Shown here one piece after another: positions 25,272 to 37,800 of a stretch of 64,000 bases of DNA. Made by a program: the position numbers and the translations under genes. The stretch lies in the NCBI GenBank assembly GCA_016706365.1, contig JADJJU010000008.1, positions 62,001 to 126,000 on the forward strand, read 5' to 3'. This DNA is from Saprospiraceae bacterium (GTDB taxonomy: Bacteria > Bacteroidota > Bacteroidia > Chitinophagales > Saprospiraceae). The notes beneath the pieces were generated by a model that had not been told where the DNA came from, searched no databases, and saw only the letters and a list, made by a program, of their open reading frames with translations. How positions within the stretch are numbered: the first letter of the stretch is position 1; each line of letters opens with the position of its first letter.

Positions 25272-26660
25272 ATGAAATTACCTTTGATTTTATTCAGGAA
25301 CACCCTGGTTATTCTTGTTGCAGCTTTATTGTGGACAAGTAGTTCATGCAGAAAAGAAAACCCTGACCCGGTTGATCCTGATCCCAATGTAGAAGACACC
25401 TCATTTATTGCTCCCGGTTTTGATATGGTACCGGAGACCAAGGACATTGTCATGTATGAAGTTAATATCAGAGCATTTTCTCAGGCAGGAAATTTACAAG
25501 GAGTGACAGACAGGTTGGATTCCATTCGTGCATTGGGTGTAAATGTCATCTGGTTAATGCCAATTTATCCCATAGGCAAGATTAATTCCGTCAATTCTCC
25601 TTACAGTATTGCCGATTATAAGGGAGTGAATCCTGAATTTGGTACCATTGAAGATTTGAGAACATTGGTAAGCTCTGCACATTCCAAAGGTATGGCTGTC
25701 ATTCTGGACTGGGTAGCCAATCATACTGCCTGGGATCATCCCTGGATAGTAAATAAAGCCTGGTACACTCAGGTTAATGGCGAGATTGTGCATCCACCAG
25801 GAACTAATTGGATGGATGTTGCAGATTTGAATTTTACCAATGGAGAGATGAAACTGGAGATGATAGAGGATATGAAATATTGGATCAAAAAAGCCAATGT
25901 AGATGGTTTTCGATGTGATGCCGCGGATTATGTACCTCAAAGTTTCTGGAAACAAGCTATTGACAGCATTAAGAAAATTCCAAACAGGAACATTATATGG
26001 TTTGCAGAAGGTGAAAGAAACGATCATTTTTCAGCCGGATTTCATATGGTTTTTTCATGGGATTTTTATTCAAAATTGAAATCAGTATATAGCGGTCAAA
26101 GTGCTGCCCTATTATTTGCATCCCATCAATCAGAATACACAAATGCTCCTGCAGGAAAGCATTATCTCAGATTCACTACCAACCATGATGAATCAGCCTG
26201 GGATGCCACTCCTGTACAGTTATTCGGAGGGCAAAATGGCTCCATTACAGCATTTGTTGTCATGGCTTATATGGGGGGTGTTCCCCTGATTTATGGAAGT
26301 CAGGAAGTCGGAAGAGCAACACCTTTGCCTTTCTTTACCAGATCCGCTATACAATGGAATCAAAATCCGGCCACATTGCAGGCCTATAAAGAAATTATGA
26401 AAATATATACCGAATCTCCGGCCTTGCGGGGAGGTACAATTCAAAACTACTCAAACACAGATATTGTGAATTTCAGTCGCAAACAAGGGACTGAAGAGAT
26501 TGTCCTGATAGCAAATGTTAGGAACAGAGTTGTCAGCTATTCGCTGCCTGAGGCTCTTAAGAATACAGAATGGACCAATCTTCGAAATGGGCAAAATGTA
26601 ACATTAACAAGCACAGTGAGTCTGGGTAATTTTGAATATCAGATATTGAAGAAGAAGTAA
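25272..26660 (+). CDS. GH13 alpha-amylase family lipoprotein
   Basis: 462 residues from ATG 25272 with lipobox SSSC, so a lipidated envelope protein. The (beta/alpha)8 barrel is intact: IWLMPIYPIG, DWVANHTAWDHPW (region I), DGFRCDAADYVP with the nucleophile Asp (region II), IIWFAEGE with the acid/base Glu (region III) and FTTNHDESAW (region IV). A short beta domain closes the C-terminus. It should hydrolyse alpha-1,4-glucans outside the inner membrane. No SusC/SusD pair is nearby. The Pro/Asp-rich stretch after the Cys is a flexible tether. Confidence 0.9.
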   Translation: MKLPLILFRNTLVILVAALLWTSSSCRKENPDPVDPDPNVEDTSFIAPGFDMVPETKDIVMYEVNIRAFSQAGNLQGVTDRLDSIRALGVNVIWLMPIYPIGKINSVNSPYSIADYKGVNPEFGTIEDLRTLVSSAHSKGMAVILDWVANHTAWDHPWIVNKAWYTQVNGEIVHPPGTNWMDVADLNFTNGEMKLEMIEDMKYWIKKANVDGFRCDAADYVPQSFWKQAIDSIKKIPNRNIIWFAEGERNDHFSAGFHMVFSWDFYSKLKSVYSGQSAALLFASHQSEYTNAPAGKHYLRFTTNHDESAWDATPVQLFGGQNGSITAFVVMAYMGGVPLIYGSQEVGRATPLPFFTRSAIQWNQNPATLQAYKEIMKIYTESPALRGGTIQNYSNTDIVNFSRKQGTEEIVLIANVRNRVVSYSLPEALKNTEWTNLRNGQNVTLTSTVSLGNFEYQILKKK

Positions 26661-26767
26661 ATTAAAGTACCCGCAATTTGGTTTGAAGTCTCTAAAAGGG
26701 AGATAATGCGGCGGGGCCTGAAGATTTCACCGCGACAAGGAATTTATTCGAAGATAACAGCGGGCTG

Positions 26768-26887
26768 ATTTCAGGTTTCAGTCAGTTTTCAGGTTTCAAT
26801 GTCACCCGTTCCCTAAAATTGGATGCTGGATTAACAACTTTATATGGGGCCTGAATTTCAGACTTCAGATTTCAGATTGAACAGCCG
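26768..26887. repeat. Degenerate heptamer repeats (TTTCAGn)
   Basis: TTTCAGG and TTTCAGT, then again TTTCAGG and TTTCAAT, near 26771-26800, and TTTCAGA, CTTCAGA, TTTCAGA near 26856-26877, all with period seven. The block ends in GAACAGCCGG, the same word that borders the AGCT-type repeats elsewhere. Confidence 0.65.
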
Positions 26888-26998
26888 GGGGATTTAAGGT
26901 TGATTTTGTGAAGAAATGACTTGATTTTCGATTTGGATAAGGTATTGTTAATCAGGGTTTTGCAAAAGAGTTATATAGGAGATTTGAATAGCCAATCA

Positions 26999-27025
26999 GC
27001 CGGTGAATTTAAATAACTTACCGGC
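26999..27025 (-). terminator. Hairpin downstream of cusB
   Basis: GCCGGTGA (26999-27006) pairs with TTACCGGC (27018-27025), with one G-T pair, around an 11-base AT loop, 39 bases beyond the cusB stop. No U-tract follows on the minus strand. It is a candidate end of the cupredoxin-cusA-cusB transcript. Confidence 0.4.
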
Positions 27026-27063
27026 GAAAGTTTCAGGTATTCATTAAAGAAAAATTCTGTTGA

Positions 27064-28347
27064 TTATTCTTGCAACATAGCAGCAGGTTGCTCTGGCTTA
27101 GGCTGAAGTCCTCTGTGATACTTACCACTGATACGGGCAGTAGCATCCAGTTTGAATGCACCATTGACTACTATTTCTTCACCAGCAGAAACACCATTTA
27201 AGACCAGGTAACCCTCATCCTGATAAGCACTTGTTTCAATCGTTCTCATCTGATAAACCGGCTGTCGGTAGCTAGTGTCTCTGACATAAACTATTGCCTC
27301 TTTACCTGACCAAAGTATAGAACTGGCAGGAATCCAAATTCCTGAAGTCTTCGTGGTTCCGGAAATAGTGCAATCATAATTGGCCCCCACCAATAATTTT
27401 TTTGCGGGGTTAGAAATTTCAATAAGGGCTTCGCTATTCCCATGAAAAATATGGGATGGAAGGTCGGCACTGATGATTCTGCCTGACACTACTACAGGTT
27501 TTGCCCCATTGATTGTAAGCTTGACAGTAGATCCGGGTCTGTGAGGAAATCGATTATTAGGTAAATATTTTACCCGTAACCATCCTCTGGAAGATTCATT
27601 GATTTCATACAAAGCCATAGTTGCTCCGCTGTGAGAAGCTGCATGACTTCCGCTTCGTGAATGTATTTTTGTAACTATACCACTGCGGTCCGCATAGATA
27701 TCAACAGGTTTTCTGTAATCACCATTCATATTAAACGACTTCAATGTAGCTGCACTTACTTTCCACTCCCTAAGGTTATTCATAGAGGCCCGCATGACTG
27801 CATCTGATTTTTTATTAAACTCAAGTGCCTCCAGTACAGCTATGAATTCTTTTGAGTATACAGTACCTATTTTCTGGCCCTGTTTTACATACTGACCTTC
27901 ATGAGTTATATACATTGCTTCCAGCGTTCCTGGAATATGTGCCATCTGAAGAAAAGTAGCTGATTCATCATAACCATAAACTCCTCTATAAACTGATCCG
28001 CTGCCATTATCAGATGCCTGGCCAACTCTCATTGTTTTAATATAATCTCTGACTGGATCATTATCCCGAATTGCTATCAGATCAGGATTGAAAGCAGTTC
28101 CTTCATCGATGAGGGCCACCATTTTCATTCCGCAAATTGGACAAGGGCCTGCTTCCTTACTATGAATATGTGTATGCATGCCACACTGATATCGGGTAAC
28201 TAAAGATTTAGCTTCATCAGCACAGTCAGCGCTTTCAGAAGTCTTAGTCAGAGCTGCTTCCTGCTTTGAAGAGAACCTTCCAAGAAAATAACTAAGAATA
28301 GTTATTACTAAAATCAATCCTATCCATAAATATCTGCTCATACTCAT
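27064..28347 (-). CDS. cusB: CusB-like periplasmic adaptor of a heavy-metal RND efflux system
   Basis: 427 residues. An N-terminal anchor (YLWIGLILVITILSYFLG) is followed by a heavy-metal-binding domain with YQCGMHTHIHSKEAGPCPICGMKM, the Cys/His/Met pattern typical of CusB-type adaptors. Next comes the lipoyl/hairpin region (EGQYVKQGQKIGTVYS) and C-terminal beta-barrel and membrane-proximal domains (GEEIVVNGAFKLDATARI). It links the inner-membrane pump to an outer-membrane channel. It overlaps the cusA stop by four bases (ATGA), so translation is coupled. No TolC/CusC-like gene is adjacent. Cu/Ag specificity is inferred from the family and from the upstream cupredoxin gene. Confidence 0.85.
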   Translation of the reverse strand: MSMSRYLWIGLILVITILSYFLGRFSSKQEAALTKTSESADCADEAKSLVTRYQCGMHTHIHSKEAGPCPICGMKMVALIDEGTAFNPDLIAIRDNDPVRDYIKTMRVGQASDNGSGSVYRGVYGYDESATFLQMAHIPGTLEAMYITHEGQYVKQGQKIGTVYSKEFIAVLEALEFNKKSDAVMRASMNNLREWKVSAATLKSFNMNGDYRKPVDIYADRSGIVTKIHSRSGSHAASHSGATMALYEINESSRGWLRVKYLPNNRFPHRPGSTVKLTINGAKPVVVSGRIISADLPSHIFHGNSEALIEISNPAKKLLVGANYDCTISGTTKTSGIWIPASSILWSGKEAIVYVRDTSYRQPVYQMRTIETSAYQDEGYLVLNGVSAGEEIVVNGAFKLDATARISGKYHRGLQPKPEQPAAMLQE

Positions 28348-31300
28348 TTAAGTTTCTTTGAATAATATCGCATGGCTAATATCGGTGTCATATAAACTCC
28401 CATTAATTGAAAAAATAAGCCCCCAACAATTGGCACAACTAAAGGCACCAGCAATTCATGACCTGAGCTTTTTCCTGTGACAATAGGGAGTAAGGCTAAT
28501 AATGTTGTTCCAATTGTCAGCATTGCAGCTCCGATTCTTCTGGATCCGGCAATTTTAATTTGTTCTTCCAGGTTTTGACCCCTGGAAATTTCCTCTTTTA
28601 TATTTGACAACATGATCAGGCTCTCCTGAACAGACAATCCTGCCAATGCAATGAACCCTATCCATGCACCGGTATGCAGGCTCAGGTTCTCATGCAAAAA
28701 CAATGCTCTGGTCCATTCAGTTCCAGCTATAAAATACAGTATTATCCCGGCACTTAATGTTGCGGCTACACTCATTAATACAATTCCTGACAACATCCCT
28801 GAGCGAAGTCTCCAGAAAAGAATCAAAGCAATGATGCATAAAGTCAAAGTCAATAAAAACAAATTCCTTTGAGAAGACTTTCTGATTGCCTCATATTCAC
28901 CCGCTAGTGTAACACTCACTCCCGCATTCACCGGCAATTGATTTAAAGAAGAGCTAATTTTACGCAGGATCCTTTGAGATTCCTGTCCGGACCTTACCAG
29001 AAAAGTAACGGCGGAAAATAGTTCACCCTGTTCATGACGTAGCATACCCGGTCCGCTTTCAAATTCAATATCAATCAAATCTCCTAATGTATAAGTCTCA
29101 CCTTCAGGATTAGTTACAGGTATGCTTAAGATAGACTGCGGATCATTTGAATATGCTTCACCCAAAAATATTCTTACAGGATTGTCTTCGCTTCCTATGG
29201 ATTGTCCGGAATGGGAATGTACCTGAAAGGCATGGGATAAATGATGTGACAAATGAACCTGAGATATGCCTGCCTGTTTCATTTTTTCATTATCAGGTAA
29301 TATGCTTAAATAATCAGCAGCAGTTGGTTTATCATAAAAGATAGAATACTGATCTATTTTTTCCATTGATTGTAACAATTGAATAACAGATTCAGATACG
29401 CTATCCAATACTTGTTGATTGCTCCTGAAATTTTCACGAAATAGGGAGATTGAATACTTGTCTCCTGCATAATCATTCTTGCATGTACAGGTTGCAAGCC
29501 TGGAGCATGAGAGAGTCCTCCAATATGAGATTTTTCAGATATCTGATTCCATAAGTCTTCAGAATCCACAATCTCAGGGCGCCAGGCAGGAAGTGATCTT
29601 CTGTATAGTCTATCCAGGGGGCCTGCTGAATCAAGCGGAGTATATGTATTTTCTTGTTTAACTGCGGGAATAAGATTCCCATCCAGGTCTCTTGCAATTG
29701 ATTCCCGGACAGATATAAAGTTTTCAAACATTGATATCGGGGCGGGATCCATCGAGGAAGCTGCCGGACCTGCCTTTATAACGGCGGATGAAACTTCGGG
29801 GACTGATCGGTACAGTGAATCCAGCATTAAACCATAATCCAGAACCTCACTAATGTCTGACCCATGAGGGAGCGTTGGCATATGAAGAAACACTCCTTCA
29901 TTTAAAACAGGTAAATGAGAAGCTGGAATCCGTATCCATGCCCAGATTCCAGCAATGAAAAAACAAAAAATGAATATACTATAGACCATTGTGTGCCTTA
30001 TCAGAAAACCCAAAATTGCCTTATAATAAATCTGATTGAAGTGCATGATCAGAAGAATTCCACCAATCAGACATGTACCAAATAAAACATTTAAAAAAGG
30101 TAATTGAGCATGTCCTAATGGTGCCCAATAAAGACTGTAAAAAATCAGAAAAATAAGCACTGCCGCCTGTAGTACAATAGTTCTCTGTTTTGGTTTTTTA
30201 ACCGAGAAAAAATAAGCAAGCAACATCAGAAATGTAACCAGGCCCGTCGCTGTATTTAAATAAGTAAGAATTCCGGCAGCTACAATAGCCATTGCATAAC
30301 CGAAATAAGCAGGAAGAACTGCATTGAATACGCTTTTCAATAAGGTCGGTAAAACCCATAAAGTGAGAACCAGTGCTGAAATCATCATCAAAGTCTTTGT
30401 CCAGGCCAAAGGAGCAAACATTCGGCCTTCCGTTCCTTCCAATAAAAAAACTGGAATGAAGGCTATAATCACAATCGAAGCTGAAGTGATAAATAAAGGC
30501 CACACAGCTTTCATTGATTGATTTATAGAGTCTTTGATATCAGCGTTTTCACTTTGTGCTAATTTTTCCTCTACATTTTGTGAAAAAATGATTCCAAAAT
30601 CTACGACAGTGCCTATAGCCAAAATAAGACCCGCAACTGATAAAATATGCAGCCGGATTCCAGTAAAATACATGATGATAAAAACCATAGAAATGGTAAG
30701 CGGAACCATCAGAGCAAGCACTAATGCAATTCTAAACCGACTCATGAATAAGTACAGAATAAAAACAGCAATCAGACATTCCATGATTAATGCTTCCTTT
30801 AAAGTACTCATGTTCTTTTGAATCAGATCCATTCGATTGTAAAAGACGTGTGAGCTAAGTCCTCCTTCTCCGGTCCTGTTATCTTGATTCCATTTCTGAA
30901 TTACTTTGTCAATTCTTTCCTGAACCTTTGTCAAAACTAAGGATGGATCAGAATCGGGATATATGCTGATAAATGCACCGCTTGTTTCATGTCCTTCAAA
31001 AATTAAAAGGCTATTTCTGTTAGAAGGACCTGTTTGAACTGCAGCTATGCCCGAAAGTGCCGTAGTTCCTTCGTGACCATGAATAAGCATTTCACGAAAA
31101 AAACCAGGATCCTTGTTGGCTTCATCCCATTCTATAAAGTACTCTATACCGTTAAATGATGCCGCTCCGGAAGAGCTGCCTTCCAAAGATTTTTCGATCT
31201 GTTCAGTAAATGATTCTAATGTGACTCCCCAGCTTCGCATAGCATCCAGGTCAGGAATTATTTGAATTTCCGTACCCGAGCCGCCAGCTATCGCAACCTC

Positions 31301-31876
31301 CGCAACACCCCCGATATTGTATAATTCTGGTAAGAATTCCTTATTAAGTAAAGCCGTCAATTCATGAGGATCCAGAAAAGGCATAAATGTTCCGCTTGAA
31401 TCTGCTTGTTTGAGTACAAAACCAAAAGCCTGATGGACAGAACTGGTAGGTGGTCCCACCTCAATAATTGCATCTTCAGGTACAATTTGAGCTGGCATTC
31501 GATCCAGAATATCAGCCAGTTTATCATATGAGACTTGAAAATCGGGCCCCTCGTCCATGCTGATATAAAAGAACACTTTCGCATTCATGGTGAGTGCCTG
31601 AACTTCACTGATACCTTTCTGGGAAAGTAGCCAATTGCTTAGTGGAATAGTCACACTCTTTTCCAGAGTCCGCGGATTGGTAGCATTTAATTTACATATA
31701 ACAACATGCCTGTTCTCGCTGAGATCAGGAAGAGCGTCTACTACCAAATTATTACCCGAAACACCTGATTGCCAGCTTCCCAGCGGGGAAACCAAAAAAC
31801 CGCCAGCCAGGATGATGACAACCAGGATCCAGGTAAGGATTGATTTCCTGTCACTACTAAAAAAGGAAGCATTCAT
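28344..31876 (-). CDS. cusA: CusA/CzcA-like RND metal efflux transporter, frameshifted
   Basis: About 1177 residues once joined. The RND architecture is clear: TM1 near residue 20, the first porter domain, TM2-6 with the proton-relay Asp in IGTVVDFGIIFSQN, the second porter domain, and TM8-12 with GFIALAGLSVQESLIMLSN and the MLTIGTTLLALLPI block. Met residues occur in DPAPISMF and ARMIMQ, where CusA has metal-relay methionines (by-eye alignment). About 100 extra residues with roughly four hydrophobic spans separate TM6 from TM7. The frame breaks near 29421-29426; adding one base gives KISGSNQQVLDSV and restores the protein. The gene starts 9 bases after the giant cupredoxin gene and overlaps cusB by four bases. 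Confidence 0.85.
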
Positions 31877-31885
31877 GTAAGCAGG

Positions 31886-34800
31886 CTATTGGTACATAAA
31901 GCTCGCATAATAAATCCGTTCTCCCAATTTCAATTCCATAAAATAAATACCCTTCACCAATTTATCCGGCAATGTCAATGATGTTGATTTCTCCATCAAA
32001 ATATCACCTGATTGCACTGAGCGCCCCATTGCATCATACATCAGATATTTCCCTTTTTTGTTTAAATCAAAATCCATTATTCCTTCTAAAATGACCTCTG
32101 TCAATCCACCGGATACAGGATTTGGAAATACTTTTAGTTTGTGATTCACAATTCTTGTAGAAAAAATACCTGTGCTTAATTCAAGTTCTTTACAAATGAA
32201 CTTGCTGCAGAAATCCTGTTCTCTTTGAACCAAAAGACAGATTTTATAATTGCCCCCTGTATTGTACTTATGGAAAGGATTCTTTTCATTGCTGGTGCTT
32301 CCGTCTCCAAATCCCCATAGCCAATTGTCCGGTTCACCTTCCGTCAAATCCACAAACTGGAATCCCTGATTCTGATCCGGCACATATTCAAAATCGGGCT
32401 GAAATAATACACATGGATTGCTCAGATCAATAGTCTTGCAAATAGTACTTTCACACTCAGCAGTTTTCACTGTGAGGCATACTTCATAAGTTCCCAATCC
32501 TGCATAAGTATGCAAAGGATTTAAGACATTCAGTGTAATATTATTATCCCCAAAAGACCAGGTTCTTAGCATAACCGGACTACTTGTGATGGATAAGTCT
32601 TCGAATTCAATTGCAAGTCCTTTTCCATCAAAATCAAAATTTGCCTGGCATATAAAACCACCAATGAATACAGTTTTGCAAATGGTATCCCGACATCCAT
32701 TTGCAGTATTTTCTAACAAGAGGCAAACGTCATAGCTTCCATCTGAGGAATAGGTGTGATTAGGAGATATCCCATTTGACTGGCCACCATCACCAAAGGT
32801 CCACTGAACCTGATCATAAGATCCGGTACTCGTGTTGGTAAATTGCACACTCTTGCTGCTGATATCCACAGCAAAATTGAAGCCTGCTTTTAATTCAAAG
32901 CATGGATTATCACAGTCCGGAGATACAAATGTTGTCTGAGTAAAACATGTAGGATCACTCAGATCAATAATACTTAAAGTGCGTTCAACGCCATCTCCCG
33001 GGATATCAAATAAAGTTAACTGATTTCCGTCTGCATTATAAGGAATAGGACCTCCCGGATATAGCATTCCATTGATCATTATCTGGTAGAAACCGGTTTT
33101 CCCAACTGCCGTCTGAAAAGTCAATTGCATACTTAGTGTATCATCATCACAAGCGGCAGTACTGGTAATGAGACCTGCCATTCCTATTCCACCCGGTGAT
33201 CCGTGAGGGATACAATAATATGAAATAGTCCCGGGATCCAATACAGGTAAAGTGTATTGTGCACCTTGCCCCAACAAGCCTGAATTAAATGATCCGGGAC
33301 CTGAAGAATTATCTGAAGTGACTGTATGAGGCACTACCCCGGTCCAGTTAAATATCACAACATCACCTGGTTCTACTTGAAGCGATATTGGTTCGAAATC
33401 AAAATCACGTACAAGTACTTCATGTTCTCTACCTGAAGACACTTGAATCTGCACCTGATTGAATGAACAATTTAGCTCACAATTTTGTAGAAACACAAAA
33501 CCTGAGGCTGCACAAATCGGATTATCCAGGTCCTGAATAGTGATTATATGCTGTTGTCCATCTCCTTGCAGAAACAACATGCGTTCATTTTCACCGGTAC
33601 GGTCGTCGTAAATAAAAGGGCTTCCCGGAAGCAATACGCCATCAAGATAGATTCTGTATCCGTCCGCGCTTCCGTTGGTAACCCTGAATTTTACCTGTAA
33701 TGCAGTCAATCCATTTTCGCAGGATAGATTTGATTGTATAGAGCCAGCCATACCGATTCCTGAGGGACCTCCATGAGGAATACAATAGTAAGGGTGAGCT
33801 CCGGCTTGCTGAATAATGACTTCATAACTTGCGCCCTGTCCCAAAATGCCGGAGTTAAATACATCCGGTCCCTGAAGTGCATCAGATGTCACTGTATGTG
33901 GAATCACTCCTGTGAAATCAAACAACACCGTTTCACCTGTTCTGATATTAATATTTTCCGGCAGGTAATCAAAATCTCTGACTTCAACTCTGTGAATGAT
34001 ATTTTCACCGGTATTCAAATCCAAATCCAGAACAGCACAGCCGGCACCACATAATGGCGTCTCAAACAATGCAGTTGCTGCGCAACCAGGTGATTCTACA
34101 TCCTGAACTGTCAGGAAATGCGGACTTCCGTCACCTATAACTCTAATTGTGGTTTGATTAATGCCCATCGGATTTTGATACAGAATAGGCTGAGCATTTA
34201 ATTTCACCCCATCCTGATAAATCCAATATCCTAAAGGACTGCCATTACTGACTGCAAATTGAATGGCAAGCACAGCTGTATCCCCAACACATTCAGAACC
34301 TCCACTAACTTGTATACTTCCGGCCATTCCTATACCTCCCGGACCACCATGAGGAATGCAGAAATAACCATGTGTACCTGCAGTTGCCGGTATGACATCA
34401 AAAGTTGCACCCGTTGAAAGCAATCCAGAATTATAAGATCCCGGGCCAGTCAAAATATCTGAGGTGACTGTATGTGGAACTGCCCCTGTCCAAATAAATC
34501 TTACTGTATCTCCCAACTGGACCTGGACACTCTGAGGCAAATAGTCAAAATCTCTTACCTGCACCTCATGAACCACCGGTCCTGAATTCACTGCCAACTG
34601 ATCTATTGCACAGGCAACTCCACAGGATGGAAGTGATATTTGCAAAGTATCATTACAGGAAGCATCATCCGCATCCCGGATTTGAATCTGTTTATTGGTT
34701 CCTGTTCCTGCCAGTGAAATAACATGAATGGTCTGATTACCCGAAGAATAAGGGATTGGCTGTGCATTAAATGTGACTCCATCCACAAGCACATCAAATC

Positions 34801-37800
34801 CAGTAGTACCTACGTGCTGATGATTGATGGTTATTGTGACCTGTACCCGATTTTGTGCATCACAGACAGTGCCTACAGTTGCAGATGCATTGATCTCACA
34901 GACGTCTACCCCTCCACAAGTTGGAGTTGTGATGGAGCCTATTATTTTACAATCTGCATAATCAGCGTCTCTAATTTCGATTGCATGAATCATACCATCT
35001 CCGGGAACAGCAACTGTATTAGATTGATTTGGGCCTGAAACATATGCATGCGGACCGGAAACCTGAGTACCGTCCACGAAAATTAAATACCCCTGCACAC
35101 CAGCATTATTGGCCTGAAAATTTATAGCAACCTGCACCTGATTGTTGTTGCAGTTATTATTTACAGTGATGGTTCCTGCCATTCCTATGCCTGAAGGAGT
35201 GCCATGTGGTTCACAATAATATGGATACTCACCCGGAACCGGAAATGGAACTTCATAGACAAATCCGGGACCCTGAAGTCCGGAATTGAAACTACCCGGT
35301 CCTGTGGGTGATGAGGAAGTAGCAGTGTGTGGAATGACACCCGTCCACAAAAATTGGATAGTATCACCGGCGTTAATATCAATGAATTGAGGATCAAACT
35401 GGAAATCCTCAACCCCGACTACATGAACTACAGGTGATCCGGTTGATAGCGTCAAATTCGTCATTACACACGGATCATTGCAATTGGAAACTGATAAACT
35501 GGCTTGTGCCTGACATGCCGGGTCTACAGAATCTTCGATGCGAATGATATGCGTCTGGCCATTGCCCGGGACTAAAATCGGAACCTGAGTAACACCCTGA
35601 GAGCCATAAGTAAAAGGAGACCCGGTATAGAGAACATTATTTAAGTATATATTGAATGATGTACCGGCAGGATTGAGGGCATTTATACTTACATTGACCG
35701 GCAATGTTTGCTGAGGCGTGCAGGGACCTGATACAACTGTACTTACTGATAATTGGCAGAGTGAAACATCACAATCCGGAGTTGTAACAAGCGCTGTATT
35801 AAAGCATCCTGATTGAGAGACATCCTGTATTTTGATTTGGTGCGATTGAGCATCACCGGCAACTGGCACAGAAATTTGTACATTAGTTCCTGAAGGATAT
35901 GGAAAGGGGCTTCCAGGTATTTCTACATCATCCACAAGCACTCTGTAACCACCTGCTCCAGGATTTGAAAAATCAAAACTTGTACTCACCTGAACCAAGC
36001 CATCCACACATGGTGGGCTTACACTCACTGTTCCTGCCATCCCGACTCCCCCCGGAGCTCCATGTGGAATACAGTAGTAAGGAATTACTCCAGCTTCCTC
36101 AAACGTAACAGAATATTCAAATCCCTGACCTTGCAAGCCTGAATTCCAGCTTCCCGGTCCTGAAGGAAGATCTGTTGTGGCTGTGTGAGCTATAACACCC
36201 GTCCAAATGAAATCTATAACATCACCTGTATTAATGGAAATATGCTGAGGATTGAAATCAAAATCTCTAACCTGAACTGTATGGGTAACGGATTGACCTG
36301 AAATTACTGCCAAATTACTGATTTGACAAGGTAGATTACAGTCTGCTGTTATAACCTGAGCAGTATTGGTACAGGAATTGTCCGCTACATCTCTTACAAC
36401 AATTGTATGGGACGCACCGTCGCCTGCTACTTGTATGCTTACAGTTGTATTTGCTCCCTGGTATTGGAAAGGATTTCCAGTGACAGGTTGGCCATCGACC
36501 ATAATTGTGAATCCTGCATTGCCCGGATTGATGGCTGAAACCATGACATTAACAGGAACATTGCCCTGATTACAGGTACCATTTTGATTTGCCTGAACAT
36601 TGATCTGGCAAAAAGAAACATTGCAATCCGGGGTCACTACATTTACCGAAGCCTGGCATGTCGGACTGGTGACATCCCTAACCTCAATTAAATGGTTCTG
36701 GCCATCTCTGATACATTGACAGATTGCTGCACTTGCCCTGAAGCCGGATAAACAAATGGGCTTCCCGGTACAAGCTGGCTATCGACAAAAACATTATAAC
36801 CTCCTGCTCCTCCGTTTACAAATCCAAACTGAAGAGAAACCTGGACCGCGCCATCATTGCATGGTGGGGCTGCAGTTATGGTTCCTGCCATTCCAACTCC
36901 TCCGGGTGCTCCGTGGGGGGCACAATAATAGGGATGGACACCTATTTCAGTGATAGTAACATCATATTGAAATCCCTGACCCTGAAGTCCTGAACTCCAA
37001 CTATTAGGACCGGAAGCCAGATCTGATGTAGAAGTATGAGGAACTGCACCCGTCCAGTTAAATCGGACTATATCATTTACATTGATTACAATCGCTGCCG
37101 GGCTAAAATCAAAATCTCTTACTTCTACAACATGTGTCACTTGCTGTCCGGCAGAGACACTTAAATTATTGATGCTGCAAGGCAGATTACAGTCCGGACT
37201 CGCAAAGCTGGTTTGGGCAGTACAGGATGGATCAGCGACATCTGTCACAGCTAAATTATATGATTGTCCATTTCCTGCCAGTGTAACAGGAACAACAGTA
37301 TTGTTGCCGGTATACTGGAAAGGACTACCTTGCACAGGCACCCCATTTGATGTTACAGAAAAACCTGAGTTCCCGCCATTTAAGGACTGAACCGTAAGAT
37401 TTACACTCACATTCCCCTGATTACAAGTACCATTTTGCTGAGCAGTGACACTGATTTCACAAAATGAAGCATTACAGTCTGGAGTAGTAATATTATTAGA
37501 AGCGCTGCAAGTACTGGTCTCTGCATCCTGAATCATGATGACATGAGACATTCCATTTCCGGGAACGAGAACCGGAATGCTATTCGAGCCATTATTATCA
37601 TCGTAAGGAAAAGGTCCGCCTGAGACTACATTTCCGTCAACTAATACATTGAATCCGGTAAAACCTGCATTGGCAGCCTGAAAAGTAACCAAAACACTTA
37701 CAAGTCCATTATTACAAGGTGGAACTGCCGTGATGGTTCCAGCCATACCAACTCCTCCCGGCGCTCCGTGAGGCACACAATAATATCCGTAGTTGCCGGG

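Larger units (their letters stand above)
26661..27063. other. 403-base gap between convergent amylase and cusB genes
   Basis: No gene seen. It holds heptamer repeats (26768-26887) and a hairpin near the cusB end (26999-27025), listed separately. Confidence 0.5.

Noticed and set aside
28344..29408. A separate 354-residue permease fragment gene
   Set aside because: It is the C-terminal third of cusA; the frames join with one base at 29421-29426.
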